NCBI RefSeq assembly: GCF_003663885.1
Contig: NZ_RCCE01000006.1
Span: 186,001-250,000, forward strand
Direction of reading: 5' to 3'
Length of the DNA stretch: 64,000 nt
From: Litoreibacter meonggei
GTDB lineage: Bacteria; Pseudomonadota; Alphaproteobacteria; Rhodobacterales; Rhodobacteraceae
This document shows positions 15,911 through 25,217 of this stretch, piece after piece. A program made the position numbers and the translations under genes. Within the stretch, counting starts at the first letter, position 1. The number at the start of each line of letters is the position of its first letter. The notes under the pieces are model-generated. The model had not been told where the DNA came from. It worked only from the letters and a program-made list of their open reading frames with translations, and did not search any database.

Positions 15911-17077
15911 ATGACATCAGACAGCGTCACAATCCTTATTGGCACCACGAAAGGTGTCTTCCTTGCCTTCGGTGGACCAGACAGAACAGGTTGGTCGGTA
16001 AAAGGCCCATTTTGCGATGGATGGCCTATCAACCACGTGATCGGCGACCCAGATCGAGGGGTTTTGTGGGCAGGTGGCGGTGGTGATTGGTCCGGAGCTG
16101 GAGTTTGGTGCTCTACCGATGGAGGCGAAAGCTGGCGCGTCACAAGATTGACCAAAGGCACGATGGACGAATGGGCCGCGAATGATCCTGAGTTTGCGAA
16201 TATGATCGATTGGAAGGACGTTCCGTTGCCATTCGCCGAGCAGTTCTCGCAGATTTGGTCGCTTGGATACGCTCACGGGAAACTCTATGCTGGCACCAAA
16301 CCCGCCAGCCTTTTGGTAAGTGAAGATGATGGAAAGACGTGGGCCACAGTTCAAGGTTTAACCGATCATGAGTCTGTAGACTCATGGAATCCGGGCGCGG
16401 CAGGACTGGTTCTCCATACGATCGTGCCTGACCCAACGGAGCCACAGAAACTGTGGATAGGCATTTCAGCAGCTGGCGTTTTCGCGACTGAAGATGGTGG
16501 TAAGACTTGGGAAAGGCGAAACCGTCTTTCGAATGAAGAATCCTGTGCCCATCATGATCACCCTGCCGCCCCGCGTAATGGAGAAACCGGCCATTGCATC
16601 CACAATATGATGCGCGCACCGGGGAGCGGTGATCTGCTGTATCAGCAAAACCATCATGGCGTCTGGCGGTCAGGCGATGGCGGTCGCAGTTGGGATGATA
16701 TTACCGCGGGCTTACCGTCAACCTTCGGCTTCCCAATTCGCGTCCATCCCCGTAACCCAAATACAATCTGGACGTTGCCCCTGAATGGCGACAGCACAGG
16801 GCGTTTTCCGCCGGATGCAGCCGCTGCTGTTTGGCGGTCAAAAGACGGCGGGGACAGCTGGCAAGACATGCGACGCGGCCTTCCTCAGGAAAGCTGCTTT
16901 TTTACGGTGCTACGTCAAGCCATGGCAGGTGACACATGGGACCCTGCGGGGCTGTATTTTGGTACGAATAGCGGATCGGTGTTTGCCAGCGTTGATGAGG
17001 GGGAGAACTGGCAAGAGGTGGTACGACACCTGCCTACGATCTTGGCTGTTGAAGTTTTGGAAGGCCCTAGACCTTAA
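15911..17077 (+). CDS. BNR/Asp-box repeat (sialidase-like beta-propeller) protein
   Basis: This 388-residue protein carries at least six Asp-boxes of the form S/T-x-D-x-G-x-x-W: STDGGESW, SEDDGKTW, TEDGGKTW, SGDGGRSW, SKDGGDSW and SVDEGENW. That predicts a beta-propeller of the WD40/YVTN/BNR superfamily. No signal peptide is seen, so it is probably cytoplasmic. The sialidase catalytic set is not evident, so I do not call it a sialidase. A near-perfect AGGAGGT site precedes the start. Its stop shares bases with the stop of the convergent dnaE2 gene. Confidence 0.8.
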   Translation: MTSDSVTILIGTTKGVFLAFGGPDRTGWSVKGPFCDGWPINHVIGDPDRGVLWAGGGGDWSGAGVWCSTDGGESWRVTRLTKGTMDEWAANDPEFANMIDWKDVPLPFAEQFSQIWSLGYAHGKLYAGTKPASLLVSEDDGKTWATVQGLTDHESVDSWNPGAAGLVLHTIVPDPTEPQKLWIGISAAGVFATEDGGKTWERRNRLSNEESCAHHDHPAAPRNGETGHCIHNMMRAPGSGDLLYQQNHHGVWRSGDGGRSWDDITAGLPSTFGFPIRVHPRNPNTIWTLPLNGDSTGRFPPDAAAAVWRSKDGGDSWQDMRRGLPQESCFFTVLRQAMAGDTWDPAGLYFGTNSGSVFASVDEGENWQEVVRHLPTILAVEVLEGPRP

Positions 17078-20000
17078 TGGAAATCCCTACTCGGAAATAG
17101 CCTTTTGGCTTGCTCCCGCGGATGCATAGCGCGGGCTGGTTGGTTTTGGCCACGCGGGGCATCGTCAGCTTGCGGTTGCGTAACACCGATGGCAGCCTCC
17201 AACGGATGGCCCAGATCAGTGAGGCGGTAAGACATGTCTTCAATCTTTTGCGCAATCAAGTGCACGACAATGCCCTCACGCTGAAGATAGCCGGTCACAC
17301 GCAAAAGTCGCCCTCCCATAACAACACGGCGAAAGCGCTCATAGACTTTGGGCCAAACAACAACATTGGACACACCGCTTTCATCTTCCAACGTCAGGAA
17401 GATCACGCCCGACGCGGTACCGGGGCGCTGGCGGGTAATGACAAGGCCACAAACACTGGTGCGCTGTAATGGTGCCGTGATCAACTGGTTATGTGGCGTT
17501 AGCCCAGACATCGAAGGGCGTAAAAGCTCCATCGGATGGGCCTTTAACGTCAGGCGCATGGAGACGTAATCTTCCACCACCTCCTCGCCCAGATGCATCG
17601 CCGGAAGTTCCACCTTCGGCTCGTTGATGCTCTCTCCGTCAATCGGATCATTGAACAATGGTAACGGGGTCTGACTGCGGATCGCCTTCACCAGCCAAAG
17701 CGCATCGCGCCGCGTCAACCCCATGCCGGAGAACGCATCCGCCTCGGCCAACCGCTCCAACACCGAAGGCACCACACCGGCACGCAGCCAAACGGCCTCT
17801 GGGTCGCGGTAACCGTTACCCCGCGCAGACACGATCCAGCCCGCGTCCTCTTCCTTGAAACCTTTGATCTGGCGGAATCCAAGTCGTAAAGCCAAAGCCC
17901 CGTCCGCCCTGCGCTCCAGACTGTTGTCCCAACCGCTGGCATTCACACAAATCGGACGCACTTCTACCTGATGCTCCCGAACGTCACGCACGATCTGCGC
18001 AGGGGCATAAAACCCCATAGGTTGCGAGTTGAGCAAGGCACAGGCAAAGACCGCCGGATGGTGGCATTTGAGCCAAGCCGACACATAGGCCAGCATCGCA
18101 AAGGCGGCAGCATGGCTTTCGGGAAATCCGTAATCGGCGAAGCCTTCAACCTGACTAAAGCACCGTTCGGCCACCTCGGGGCTATAGCCGTTCTTCAGCA
18201 TCCCGTTGATAAACTTTTCCTTAAACTTGCTGATTGTCCCCATACGCCGGAACGATGCGATAGAGCGGCGCAATTGGTCAGCCTCTTCCGCCGAGAACCC
18301 CGCACCGACCACTGCGATTTGCATCGCTTGCTCCTGAAACAACGGCACGCCAAGCGTCCGCTTCGTCACCTCCTCCAAAGCTGGCCCAAACGGCTCCGCT
18401 TTCTCAAGACCTTGTCGCCGCCGAATATAGGGCTGCACCATGCCCCCCTGAATTGGGCCGGGGCGCACAATGGCGACCTCAATCACCAAATCATAGAAAG
18501 TTTTCGGCTTCATTCGCGGCAGGAAATTCATCTGCGCGCGGCTCTCCACCTGAAACACACCTATAGCATCGGCATTTTGCAGCATCTGGTAGGTCGGCTT
18601 ATCCTCTTGCGGAACTGTGGCGATGCTAAGGGTCTGATGCTCGTGTTCATCCATCAGTTTGAAGGCCTTGCGAATACAGCTGAGCATCCCCAAGCCCAGC
18701 ACGTCGACCTTTAGAATGCCCAGCGTGTCGATGTCATCTTTGTCCCATTCGATCACCGTGCGGTCCTCCATAGCCGCGTTTTCGATAGGGCACAGCTCGT
18801 CCAGCCGCCCTTTAGTGATCACGAAGCCCCCCACATGTTGGGACAGATGGCGGGGGAAGTTGATGATTTCACCGATCAGGCGGATGGTTTGGGCAAGGCG
18901 ACGATCGGTGGGATCAAGGCCAAGCTCTTTAATATGCTCGAGGTTCGCCCCGCCGTTTGACATGCCCCATATCTGACTAGAAAGGCCAGCGGTCACGTCA
19001 TGGGACAGCCCCATCACCTTGCCAACCTCGCGAATAGCGGCGCGAGAGCGAAAATGGATCACCGTGGCACAAAGTCCCGCGCGATGGCGGCCATATTCTC
19101 GGTAAATCCACTGGATCACATCTTCGCGCCGTTCATGCTCGAAATCCACATCAATATCCGGTGGCTCGCCTCGATGTTTTGAAACGAACCGCTCAAACAC
19201 CATGGCAATTTTGTCTGGCGAAACATCGGTGATGCCCAGCAGATAGCACAGGATGGAATTAGCTGCCGAGCCACGCCCCTGACACAAGATACCAACAGAA
19301 CGTGCGTATTGAACGATGTCGTGAACGGTCAGGAAATACGCGGCAAAGCCAAGCTCCGCCACCAGCTTCAGTTCCTTCTCCATCAGATCGTGAACTCGCT
19401 CCGTCGCGCCAGTCGGGTATCGACGTCTCAAACCCTCTTGTGCCAAACGCTCTAGCCGTTCCAAGGGGGTTTCCGTTTTGGATATTTCGTCTGGATACTC
19501 GTAGCTTAACTCACTCAGGCAGAAGCTGCACCGCGTGGCGATTTCCAAGGTGCGGCGCAAGGCGGCGGGATGGTTGCGGAACAACCGCGCCATGTCCATG
19601 TAGCCTTTCAGGCGGCGTTCGGAATTAGGCAAGGCACGCGTGCCAATCTGATCAATCGTGATGTGTTCTCGCATACAGGTCAGCACATCAGCCAGCTGCT
19701 TTCGGCTGCCGTGATGCATCAACGCATCTCCTACGGCCACCATAGGTGCAGAAGTGCTTAACGACAGTCTTGCACATGCGTTTAGATACGCCTGATCAGT
19801 ACCGTCATAACGCGGAACGGCCCCAAGAAAGACGTGGCCCGGGAATTTCCGTTGAACCCGTTGGACATCACTTGCTGCCGACCTCAATTTCTTTTGTGGC
19901 AGCGCGACCAAGGTCATTCCTGTGCACCCTTCAAGAATATCCTTCAGATCGAGATGGCACTCCCCTTTCTCGGCCCGTCTCTTGCCCAAAGTCAGCAGTC

Positions 20001-20355
20001 GGGTCAGGCGCTGATACGCGATCTTATCACGAGGCAGCACCACCCAGTCGACAGAGCTGTCACGCAACGCAAGGCGGCATCCCACAATCAACTTGGGCAA
20101 CGAACCTCGCGGCTCATGGGCCTCCTCAACCTCTTGTTTCAAAATTTTCAGCGCCGAATAGGCCCGCACAACTCCGGCCAGCGAATTGCGGTCGGTAATC
20201 GCGATGGCCGCAAGACCGAGTTCGGCGGCACGTGATATCATCTCCTCAGGGTGTGACGCTCCGGTAAGAAAGGTGAAGTTGGTGGTGACAGACAGCTCGG
20301 CATATTGGCTGCAGGCCGCGTCAATCAGGTGATCTTCGTGATTGGTTTCAGTCAT
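17074..20355 (-). CDS. dnaE2: DnaE2 (ImuC), error-prone DNA polymerase
   Basis: This C-family polymerase of the SOS mutasome has 1093 residues from the start at 20355, normal for DnaE2. The N-terminal PHP domain has the DnaE2 mark NFTFLTGASHPEEM. The polymerase core has GRGSAANS and the catalytic PDIDVDFEHERR, and the OB-fold lies near the C-terminus (TLEDESGVSNVVVWP). I chose ATG 20355 because GGGGGAG lies just ahead and its ATGA overlaps the imuB stop. An in-frame start at 20442 would lie inside imuB. It works with ImuA and ImuB in damage-induced mutagenesis. Confidence 0.95.
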   Translation of the reverse strand: MTETNHEDHLIDAACSQYAELSVTTNFTFLTGASHPEEMISRAAELGLAAIAITDRNSLAGVVRAYSALKILKQEVEEAHEPRGSLPKLIVGCRLALRDSSVDWVVLPRDKIAYQRLTRLLTLGKRRAEKGECHLDLKDILEGCTGMTLVALPQKKLRSAASDVQRVQRKFPGHVFLGAVPRYDGTDQAYLNACARLSLSTSAPMVAVGDALMHHGSRKQLADVLTCMREHITIDQIGTRALPNSERRLKGYMDMARLFRNHPAALRRTLEIATRCSFCLSELSYEYPDEISKTETPLERLERLAQEGLRRRYPTGATERVHDLMEKELKLVAELGFAAYFLTVHDIVQYARSVGILCQGRGSAANSILCYLLGITDVSPDKIAMVFERFVSKHRGEPPDIDVDFEHERREDVIQWIYREYGRHRAGLCATVIHFRSRAAIREVGKVMGLSHDVTAGLSSQIWGMSNGGANLEHIKELGLDPTDRRLAQTIRLIGEIINFPRHLSQHVGGFVITKGRLDELCPIENAAMEDRTVIEWDKDDIDTLGILKVDVLGLGMLSCIRKAFKLMDEHEHQTLSIATVPQEDKPTYQMLQNADAIGVFQVESRAQMNFLPRMKPKTFYDLVIEVAIVRPGPIQGGMVQPYIRRRQGLEKAEPFGPALEEVTKRTLGVPLFQEQAMQIAVVGAGFSAEEADQLRRSIASFRRMGTISKFKEKFINGMLKNGYSPEVAERCFSQVEGFADYGFPESHAAAFAMLAYVSAWLKCHHPAVFACALLNSQPMGFYAPAQIVRDVREHQVEVRPICVNASGWDNSLERRADGALALRLGFRQIKGFKEEDAGWIVSARGNGYRDPEAVWLRAGVVPSVLERLAEADAFSGMGLTRRDALWLVKAIRSQTPLPLFNDPIDGESINEPKVELPAMHLGEEVVEDYVSMRLTLKAHPMELLRPSMSGLTPHNQLITAPLQRTSVCGLVITRQRPGTASGVIFLTLEDESGVSNVVVWPKVYERFRRVVMGGRLLRVTGYLQREGIVVHLIAQKIEDMSYRLTDLGHPLEAAIGVTQPQADDAPRGQNQPARAMHPREQAKRLFPSRDFH

Positions 20356-21830
20356 GCAAACTCCCCCTGCACAAACCAGCCCGGATTTTGGGGTGTGTAA
20401 TAAAGCCAAAGCCGCCGCCCTTGCTGTGTTTCCACACGCCAATAATCGCGAACACCCGAGCGCCAGTTATCATTCACCAACCACCATTCCGGTGTGATCC
20501 GCTCCGGCCCCGTGGCTTGCGCAGTGGAAAGAGGCATCCGTCGCCATCGAAACTGCCTTGGCGGGTTAGGCTCTGTTCCTGCAATCGGTTCTGGCGGGAA
20601 AAGGCACAAGGGGCGTGGACGTAGTGCACGCCATGAGCCTACAGGCTCAGAGTTCACCGCAGGTGTAGCTATAAAACTACGCTCTGGGATGTGGCTATCA
20701 GCAGGCAAAACACGCTCAATATTCTCCAACCCTATCCGTGTGCCGATACGTGAAATCAGGTCTTCCAACTGGTCTTTGCGCGATGAGCTGACCGTACTGA
20801 TCTGCCGGGCCGGCAAGGGAAAAACCTGCGTCGCTTCCAATCGCATCTGGTCAATGCCGAAGCCCGCATCCACATCCGCAACCCCCCGCTCAAAAAGCGG
20901 CAGGATACGTTGCGGGTCACGCAAAGGGCGGGCCAGACGCAACTCCACGATTTGCGCTTCTTGATCTACACGCCGTAAGGTAAGGCGCAAAATTCGCGCG
21001 CCAGCTTCACGCGCATTTAGCTTGGCGCAAAGGCTGTTCAGCAGACGGGACGTGCCTGCCATCACGTCATCATACAAACCAATCGGGTCGGGCAAGGTTA
21101 GACGCACACCATAGTGGGGAGGGTCCGCCAGTGGGGTGATTTGCTCGGGTTGGCGACCAATGGCTTGATCCAATCGCATCATCAACTCCGGCCCGAAACG
21201 CCGTGTCAGTGGTGCACGGGACGTTCCTTCCAACTCAGAAATCGTGCGTAACCCAAGCCGTTGCAAGGCGATCACTGTCTTCTCTTCCAGTCGAAGAGCC
21301 GTTATCGGCAGCGGCCCCAGTGCTTGTAACGCCTCTCCCGGCTCGGCCAACCCTTCTCCGTAATGCGCCAACCCCCAAGCCGCTCCACGTGTATCCGCCA
21401 GCCCTATCTGCGCCGAGAACCCTGCCTTGCTCAACCGCAAGCGCATGTCTGACAACATCATCCCATCACCGCCAAAGAGGTGCGCAGCACCAGTAATATC
21501 AAGCACCAACCCATCCGCGCCCTCAAGTCCGACCCACGGACAATAACGGGTCGCCCAACGACGCAATACTTGCAGAAACCGCTCATCCCCGATTGGTTCA
21601 GCTGGGCGACTTTGCAGATCGGGGCAAAAGGCCCGCGCGTCCGAATAGGGCATTCCCCGGTTCAAACCCTGCCGCTCGGCCTCCGCGTTTAAGCAATAAA
21701 TCCGATTGGCATTCTTCTGCTTGACCGTCAGGACAAACGGTCCATCAATTGGACGCATTCGTAAAGCCCGGTCACTCGGTAACCGGGGAAGCCATATGGA
21801 GGCTACGCGACGCTGTATTCCATCGAACAT
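20352..21830 (-). CDS. imuB: ImuB, Y-family polymerase-like protein
   Basis: This 492-residue protein is related to Y-family polymerases. In known systems ImuB lacks polymerase activity and instead links DnaE2 to the beta clamp. Marks are VASIWLPRLPSDRA at the N-terminus, GLVLDITGAAHLFGG, and helix-hairpin-helix segments (ALQRLGLRTISELEG). A long C-terminal region after residue 330 precedes an end rich in aromatic residues. The start at ATG 21830 has AGGTG ahead. GTG 21839 is an alternative. It overlaps imuA by 59 bases and dnaE2 by 4. Confidence 0.92.
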   Translation of the reverse strand: MFDGIQRRVASIWLPRLPSDRALRMRPIDGPFVLTVKQKNANRIYCLNAEAERQGLNRGMPYSDARAFCPDLQSRPAEPIGDERFLQVLRRWATRYCPWVGLEGADGLVLDITGAAHLFGGDGMMLSDMRLRLSKAGFSAQIGLADTRGAAWGLAHYGEGLAEPGEALQALGPLPITALRLEEKTVIALQRLGLRTISELEGTSRAPLTRRFGPELMMRLDQAIGRQPEQITPLADPPHYGVRLTLPDPIGLYDDVMAGTSRLLNSLCAKLNAREAGARILRLTLRRVDQEAQIVELRLARPLRDPQRILPLFERGVADVDAGFGIDQMRLEATQVFPLPARQISTVSSSRKDQLEDLISRIGTRIGLENIERVLPADSHIPERSFIATPAVNSEPVGSWRALRPRPLCLFPPEPIAGTEPNPPRQFRWRRMPLSTAQATGPERITPEWWLVNDNWRSGVRDYWRVETQQGRRLWLYYTPQNPGWFVQGEFA

Positions 21831-22326
21831 GCCAGGCACCTAATGTTCCCGATTTGTTCTTAATAAGTTCCCAGCGCTGCAGAGTCGAGTCGTCACGATC
21901 TAAAATGGGGGTGCAATGCCATCGGGTTTCCGCCACGTTGCTGCCCATCCCTTCGGGAATACGACAAAGCCCAATAGTCTTTCCCGCCTTCGCCGCAAGC
22001 TGCAGCCTCCGCCCCTCGGTCAAGCCCAAAGGTTCGCCTAACTCCATGACAACATGAGACAGATTTCCATCCCTTAAAGCTTCTTCCATCACGGCCAAAC
22101 CTTCGGTTTGGTCCTTGACCTGCGCAATCAAAAGCTTCGAGGGGTCAAAGAAGTCGCTCAATCCCACAGGATTTAGAATCTCCGGACGCCAAGCCTCCCG
22201 GATCCAAAAAACGCAGTCACAAGCTTGTGCCGCAACAATGGCGGAAAAACTCAACGAGCCGGACCCACAAACCTCGTGAACCCGCGCCTTACGCAGTGGG
22301 AAATATGTAGAGAGATCAGAGGTCAT
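21772..22326 (-). CDS. imuA: ImuA-like RecA-fold protein
   Basis: From the start at 22326 the protein has 184 residues (MTSDLSTYFPLRKARVHEVCG). The segment ARVHEVCGSGSLSFSAIVAAQ sits where the Walker A region of RecA-like proteins would be, but a GxxxxGK loop is absent, as in other short ImuA proteins. It is the first gene of imuA-imuB-dnaE2. A longer frame reaches 22428, but the family usually begins near the chosen ATG. I found no GAAC-N7-GAAC or GTTC-N7-GTTC LexA box ahead of it. Confidence 0.75.
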   Translation of the reverse strand: MTSDLSTYFPLRKARVHEVCGSGSLSFSAIVAAQACDCVFWIREAWRPEILNPVGLSDFFDPSKLLIAQVKDQTEGLAVMEEALRDGNLSHVVMELGEPLGLTEGRRLQLAAKAGKTIGLCRIPEGMGSNVAETRWHCTPILDRDDSTLQRWELIKNKSGTLGAWHVRWNTASRSLHMASPVTE

Positions 22327-22371
22327 CCGGTTGAGGTTACACTGATAGGACAGCGTTTCAAATCCCCAACC

Positions 22372-22632
22372 ATGGGTCATCAGTCTTCGCAAGCGAAGGC
22401 CTACACGTTGGCCGAGGAAGGTGCTCATGTACTGGTAACAAAAATAGTTGCTGAGATGGTCTCGTCAACAACACCGCAGGACCGCCTCCGCATTGTGGTT
22501 GACGGTGGCACATTTGACATTAGTCCCAGTGACAGGCTTGTTACCCTCTTAGGCGAGACACACGCGCGCCTTTACCAAGAACCTTGCAAGCTGGTGGAGT
22601 GCTTCACCAAATGCCACAACGAATTACTTTGA
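22372..22632 (+). pseudogene. Small frame with an SDR-like opening, possible relic
   Basis: An 86-codon frame on the plus strand lies between the divergent imuA and sugar kinase genes. Its first third (AKAYTLAEEGAHVLVTKIV) looks like helix A and strand 2 of a short-chain dehydrogenase, but the glycine-rich turn that should precede it is absent and the rest does not resemble that family. It overlaps the upstream end of the longer imuA frame. I see no strong ribosome site. It could be a decayed gene fragment or chance. Confidence 0.25.
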
Positions 22633-22656
22633 AAACCAAGAACAGGTCACAAGCCA

Positions 22657-23619
22657 ATGACACCGTCAAACGAACATCAGTTAACACAACCGATTCTAGG
22701 ACAGCTCAACAGGTTTCTGTCCATCGGGGAGTGCATGGTCGAAATGGCCCCCATCGATCAAGCGGGTGATTTCCGGATGGGATTCGCGGGCGATACTTTC
22801 AACACGTCTTGGTACATGCGGACGCTTCGCTCCGACGTGGAGACACGATACTTCACACGAGTAGGCACGGACGCTGTGTCACAATCCATGTTGGACATGA
22901 TGTCCGGCGCGGGGGTCAACACGAGCTTCATTGCCCAAGACCCAGTGCGCTCCGTTGGGTTGTATCTCATCTCCCTCAAAGATGGAGAGCGCAGTTTTTC
23001 GTACTGGCGCGATCAATCTGCTGCCCGAAAACTAGCACAGGATGCTGACCTTCTGCATAGCGCCATGCAAGACGCCGATCTTATCTATTTCTCCGGCATC
23101 AGCCTTGCGATCCTAGACACGAAGGGTCGTCAAACTCTGCTGCATGCTCTGCACACAGCTCGTGCCAACGGCAAGCGCATCGCTTTTGATTCCAACTTGC
23201 GACCACGGCTTTGGACGAACAACGACGAAATGACCACGACGGTTATGCAAGCTGCAGCGGTCAGCGATATCATCCTGCCTTCCTATGACGATGAAGCTGA
23301 TTTCTTCGGCGATGCAAACATCGAAGCGACGGGAAACCGCTACCTGAATGCCGGTGCCAAAACCATAGTAATCAAAAACGGCGCAGGCGCAGTTCACTAC
23401 ATCCACAACGGTGTCAGCCATCACATCAATCCACCAGCAGTAGGCGAAATCATTGACACGACCTCGGCTGGCGACAGCTTTAATGCCGGGTTCTTCGCGG
23501 GATTGGATCGTGCCACGTCAATGGAAGACCTGATCAAATCAGCGTCGCAAGTTGCAGGTCAGGTTATAGGACGGAAAGGCGCATTGGTCCCGCTCGATCT
23601 TACCAAGATCACGACATAG
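22657..23619 (+). CDS. PfkB-family sugar kinase, probably 2-keto-3-deoxygluconate kinase
   Basis: This 320-residue ribokinase-fold enzyme has the PfkB signature DTTSAGDSFNAGFFAGL near the C-terminus with the catalytic Asp. The N-terminus reads IGECMVEMAP and FAGDTFNTSWYM, a pattern common in KdgK. RPRLW near residue 185 also fits KdgK (FDxNLRPRLW). KdgK phosphorylates 2-keto-3-deoxy-sugar acids made in Entner-Doudoroff type routes. A KDPGal aldolase lies 9 kb away (32880-33485), so the two could act in one pathway. It converges on the peptide ABC operon with no gap. Confidence 0.75.
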   Translation: MTPSNEHQLTQPILGQLNRFLSIGECMVEMAPIDQAGDFRMGFAGDTFNTSWYMRTLRSDVETRYFTRVGTDAVSQSMLDMMSGAGVNTSFIAQDPVRSVGLYLISLKDGERSFSYWRDQSAARKLAQDADLLHSAMQDADLIYFSGISLAILDTKGRQTLLHALHTARANGKRIAFDSNLRPRLWTNNDEMTTTVMQAAAVSDIILPSYDDEADFFGDANIEATGNRYLNAGAKTIVIKNGAGAVHYIHNGVSHHINPPAVGEIIDTTSAGDSFNAGFFAGLDRATSMEDLIKSASQVAGQVIGRKGALVPLDLTKITT

Positions 23620-24360
23620 CTACAAAGACGCCTGCAGCAGCTGCTTGGAATACGGATGCGTTGCATTCATTGCGCGCAACGCTTCGACGCCCAAAATCTC
23701 GACGATCTCGCCATCCTTCATTACCGCCAAGCGGTCGCACATATGACCGACGACGGACAGATCGTGTGAGACCATCAGATAGGTCAGGCCGCGGTCGTTT
23801 CTCAGATCGGCAAGCAGATTTAAAATCTCGGCTTGTACGGACACGTCCAACGCAGACGTCGGCTCATCCAGCAAAAGCAGTTCCGGCTCAGGCGCCAATG
23901 CACGGGCAATCGCTACTCGCTGACGCTGCCCTCCAGACAATTGGTGGGGATATCGGAACCGGAATTTTTGCCCTAGCCCCACATCATCCAGCAATTTCAC
24001 GACACGCGCATCAATGTCTTTGAACCCATGAAGATGCAGTGTTTCACCAAGCACCTGATCGACCGAGTGGCGCGGATGGAGTGATGCATAGGGGTCTTGG
24101 AACACCATTTGCACGGTCTTGAAAAACTCCTTTGGCCGCTTTTTCCCGATAGGTTTCCCGTCCAAAGTCATAGCGCCGGACCAATTCGGAGCCAGCCCCG
24201 TAATCGCGCGCAGAATGGTCGATTTCCCTGAACCGCTTTCCCCGACCAAGCCAAAGCTTTCGCCCTGCCCCACGTCGAACGTAGCGCCTTTCACAGCGTC
24301 CACCCGGTCCCGGTTCTTGCCGAACCAGACGTTAAGCCCGTTCACATCAAGCATGCTCAT
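23620..24360 (-). CDS. Peptide ABC transporter ATPase (DppF-like)
   Basis: This 246-residue ATPase of the DppF/OppF type has Walker A GESGSGKST, signature LSGGQRQRVAIARAL and Walker B LLLLDEPTSALD. It is shorter than typical DppF (about 320): the oligopeptide-transport C-terminal extension is reduced to SKQLLQASL. The ATG at 24360 overlaps the preceding stop (ATGA). It is the last gene of the dipeptidase-SBP-permease-ATPase operon. It energises uptake across the inner membrane together with the DppD-like partner. Confidence 0.88.
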   Translation of the reverse strand: MSMLDVNGLNVWFGKNRDRVDAVKGATFDVGQGESFGLVGESGSGKSTILRAITGLAPNWSGAMTLDGKPIGKKRPKEFFKTVQMVFQDPYASLHPRHSVDQVLGETLHLHGFKDIDARVVKLLDDVGLGQKFRFRYPHQLSGGQRQRVAIARALAPEPELLLLDEPTSALDVSVQAEILNLLADLRNDRGLTYLMVSHDLSVVGHMCDRLAVMKDGEIVEILGVEALRAMNATHPYSKQLLQASL

Positions 24361-25217
24361 TCGCTGCCACTCACACTTGGTGCCTCCGACCATTGCGGGT
24401 CGCGTTCAAGCACCTCAAGCCGGTCACGTGGCGCGTCCAGTCGGGGCAATGAATTCAGCAGCCCGCGGGTATAGGGGTGTTTCGCTTCGTGCAGCTTGTC
24501 GGCATCACACACCTCCACGATCCGCCCAGAATACATGATCAAAACCCTGTCGCAGAAATCGGCAACCAAGTTCAGGTCATGGCTGATGAAAATCAGCCCC
24601 ATGCCCCGTTCCTTGACCAGTTTATCCATAATATCGAGCACCTGCCGCTGCACGGATACGTCCAGTGCCGAGGTCGGCTCGTCCGCGATCAGGATCTCGG
24701 GATTCGGGATCAGCATCATCGCAATCATGATACGTTGCCCCATGCCACCAGACATCTCGTGCGGATAAGCACGCATCACGCGCTCGGCGTCACGGATCGA
24801 CACCGCTTCGAGCATTTCAAGCGACTTGTTATAGGCGTCGGCCTTCGACGCCGAGTTATGAAGTCGATACGCCTCGATAATCTGGTCCCCGATGGTCATC
24901 ACCGGGTTGAGCGAGAACTTCGGGTCCTGCATAACCATGCTGATGCGTTGTCCGCGCACCGAACGCATGTCCTTTTCGGACAGCTTCATCAAGTCCTGCC
25001 CCTCAAGATTGACTTGATCGGCTTCGACAATGCCCGGTGGTCGGATTAGTCGGAGAATTGCGCGGCCCGTCATCGACTTGCCTGACCCGCTTTCACCGAC
25101 GATCCCCAGTCGCTCGCGGCCAAGAGTGAACGACACACCACGGACCGCATCGAACACACCATTCCGTGTCGGAAACCGCACCCACAGGTTTTGAACATCC
25201 AGAAGAGTGCTCATCAT
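24357..25217 (-). CDS. Peptide ABC transporter ATPase (DppD-like)
   Basis: This 286-residue ATPase has Walker A GESGSGKSM, signature MSGGMGQRIMIAMML and Walker B ILIADEPTSALD. It ends with the C-terminal extension of oligopeptide ATPases (YTRGLLNSLPRLD). It overlaps both neighbours by 4 bases (ATGA), which indicates translational coupling. It pairs with the DppF-like ATPase. Confidence 0.9.
   Translation of the reverse strand: MMSTLLDVQNLWVRFPTRNGVFDAVRGVSFTLGRERLGIVGESGSGKSMTGRAILRLIRPPGIVEADQVNLEGQDLMKLSEKDMRSVRGQRISMVMQDPKFSLNPVMTIGDQIIEAYRLHNSASKADAYNKSLEMLEAVSIRDAERVMRAYPHEMSGGMGQRIMIAMMLIPNPEILIADEPTSALDVSVQRQVLDIMDKLVKERGMGLIFISHDLNLVADFCDRVLIMYSGRIVEVCDADKLHEAKHPYTRGLLNSLPRLDAPRDRLEVLERDPQWSEAPSVSGSE

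Noticed and set aside
17074-17077. Shared TTAA stop of the convergent BNR and dnaE2 genes
   Set aside because: A 4-base stop overlap is common between convergent genes in compact genomes and needs no special explanation.
17971-18714. 247-codon plus-strand frame inside dnaE2
   Set aside because: Shadow frame of a GC-rich gene. It lacks any motif and has no upstream control region.
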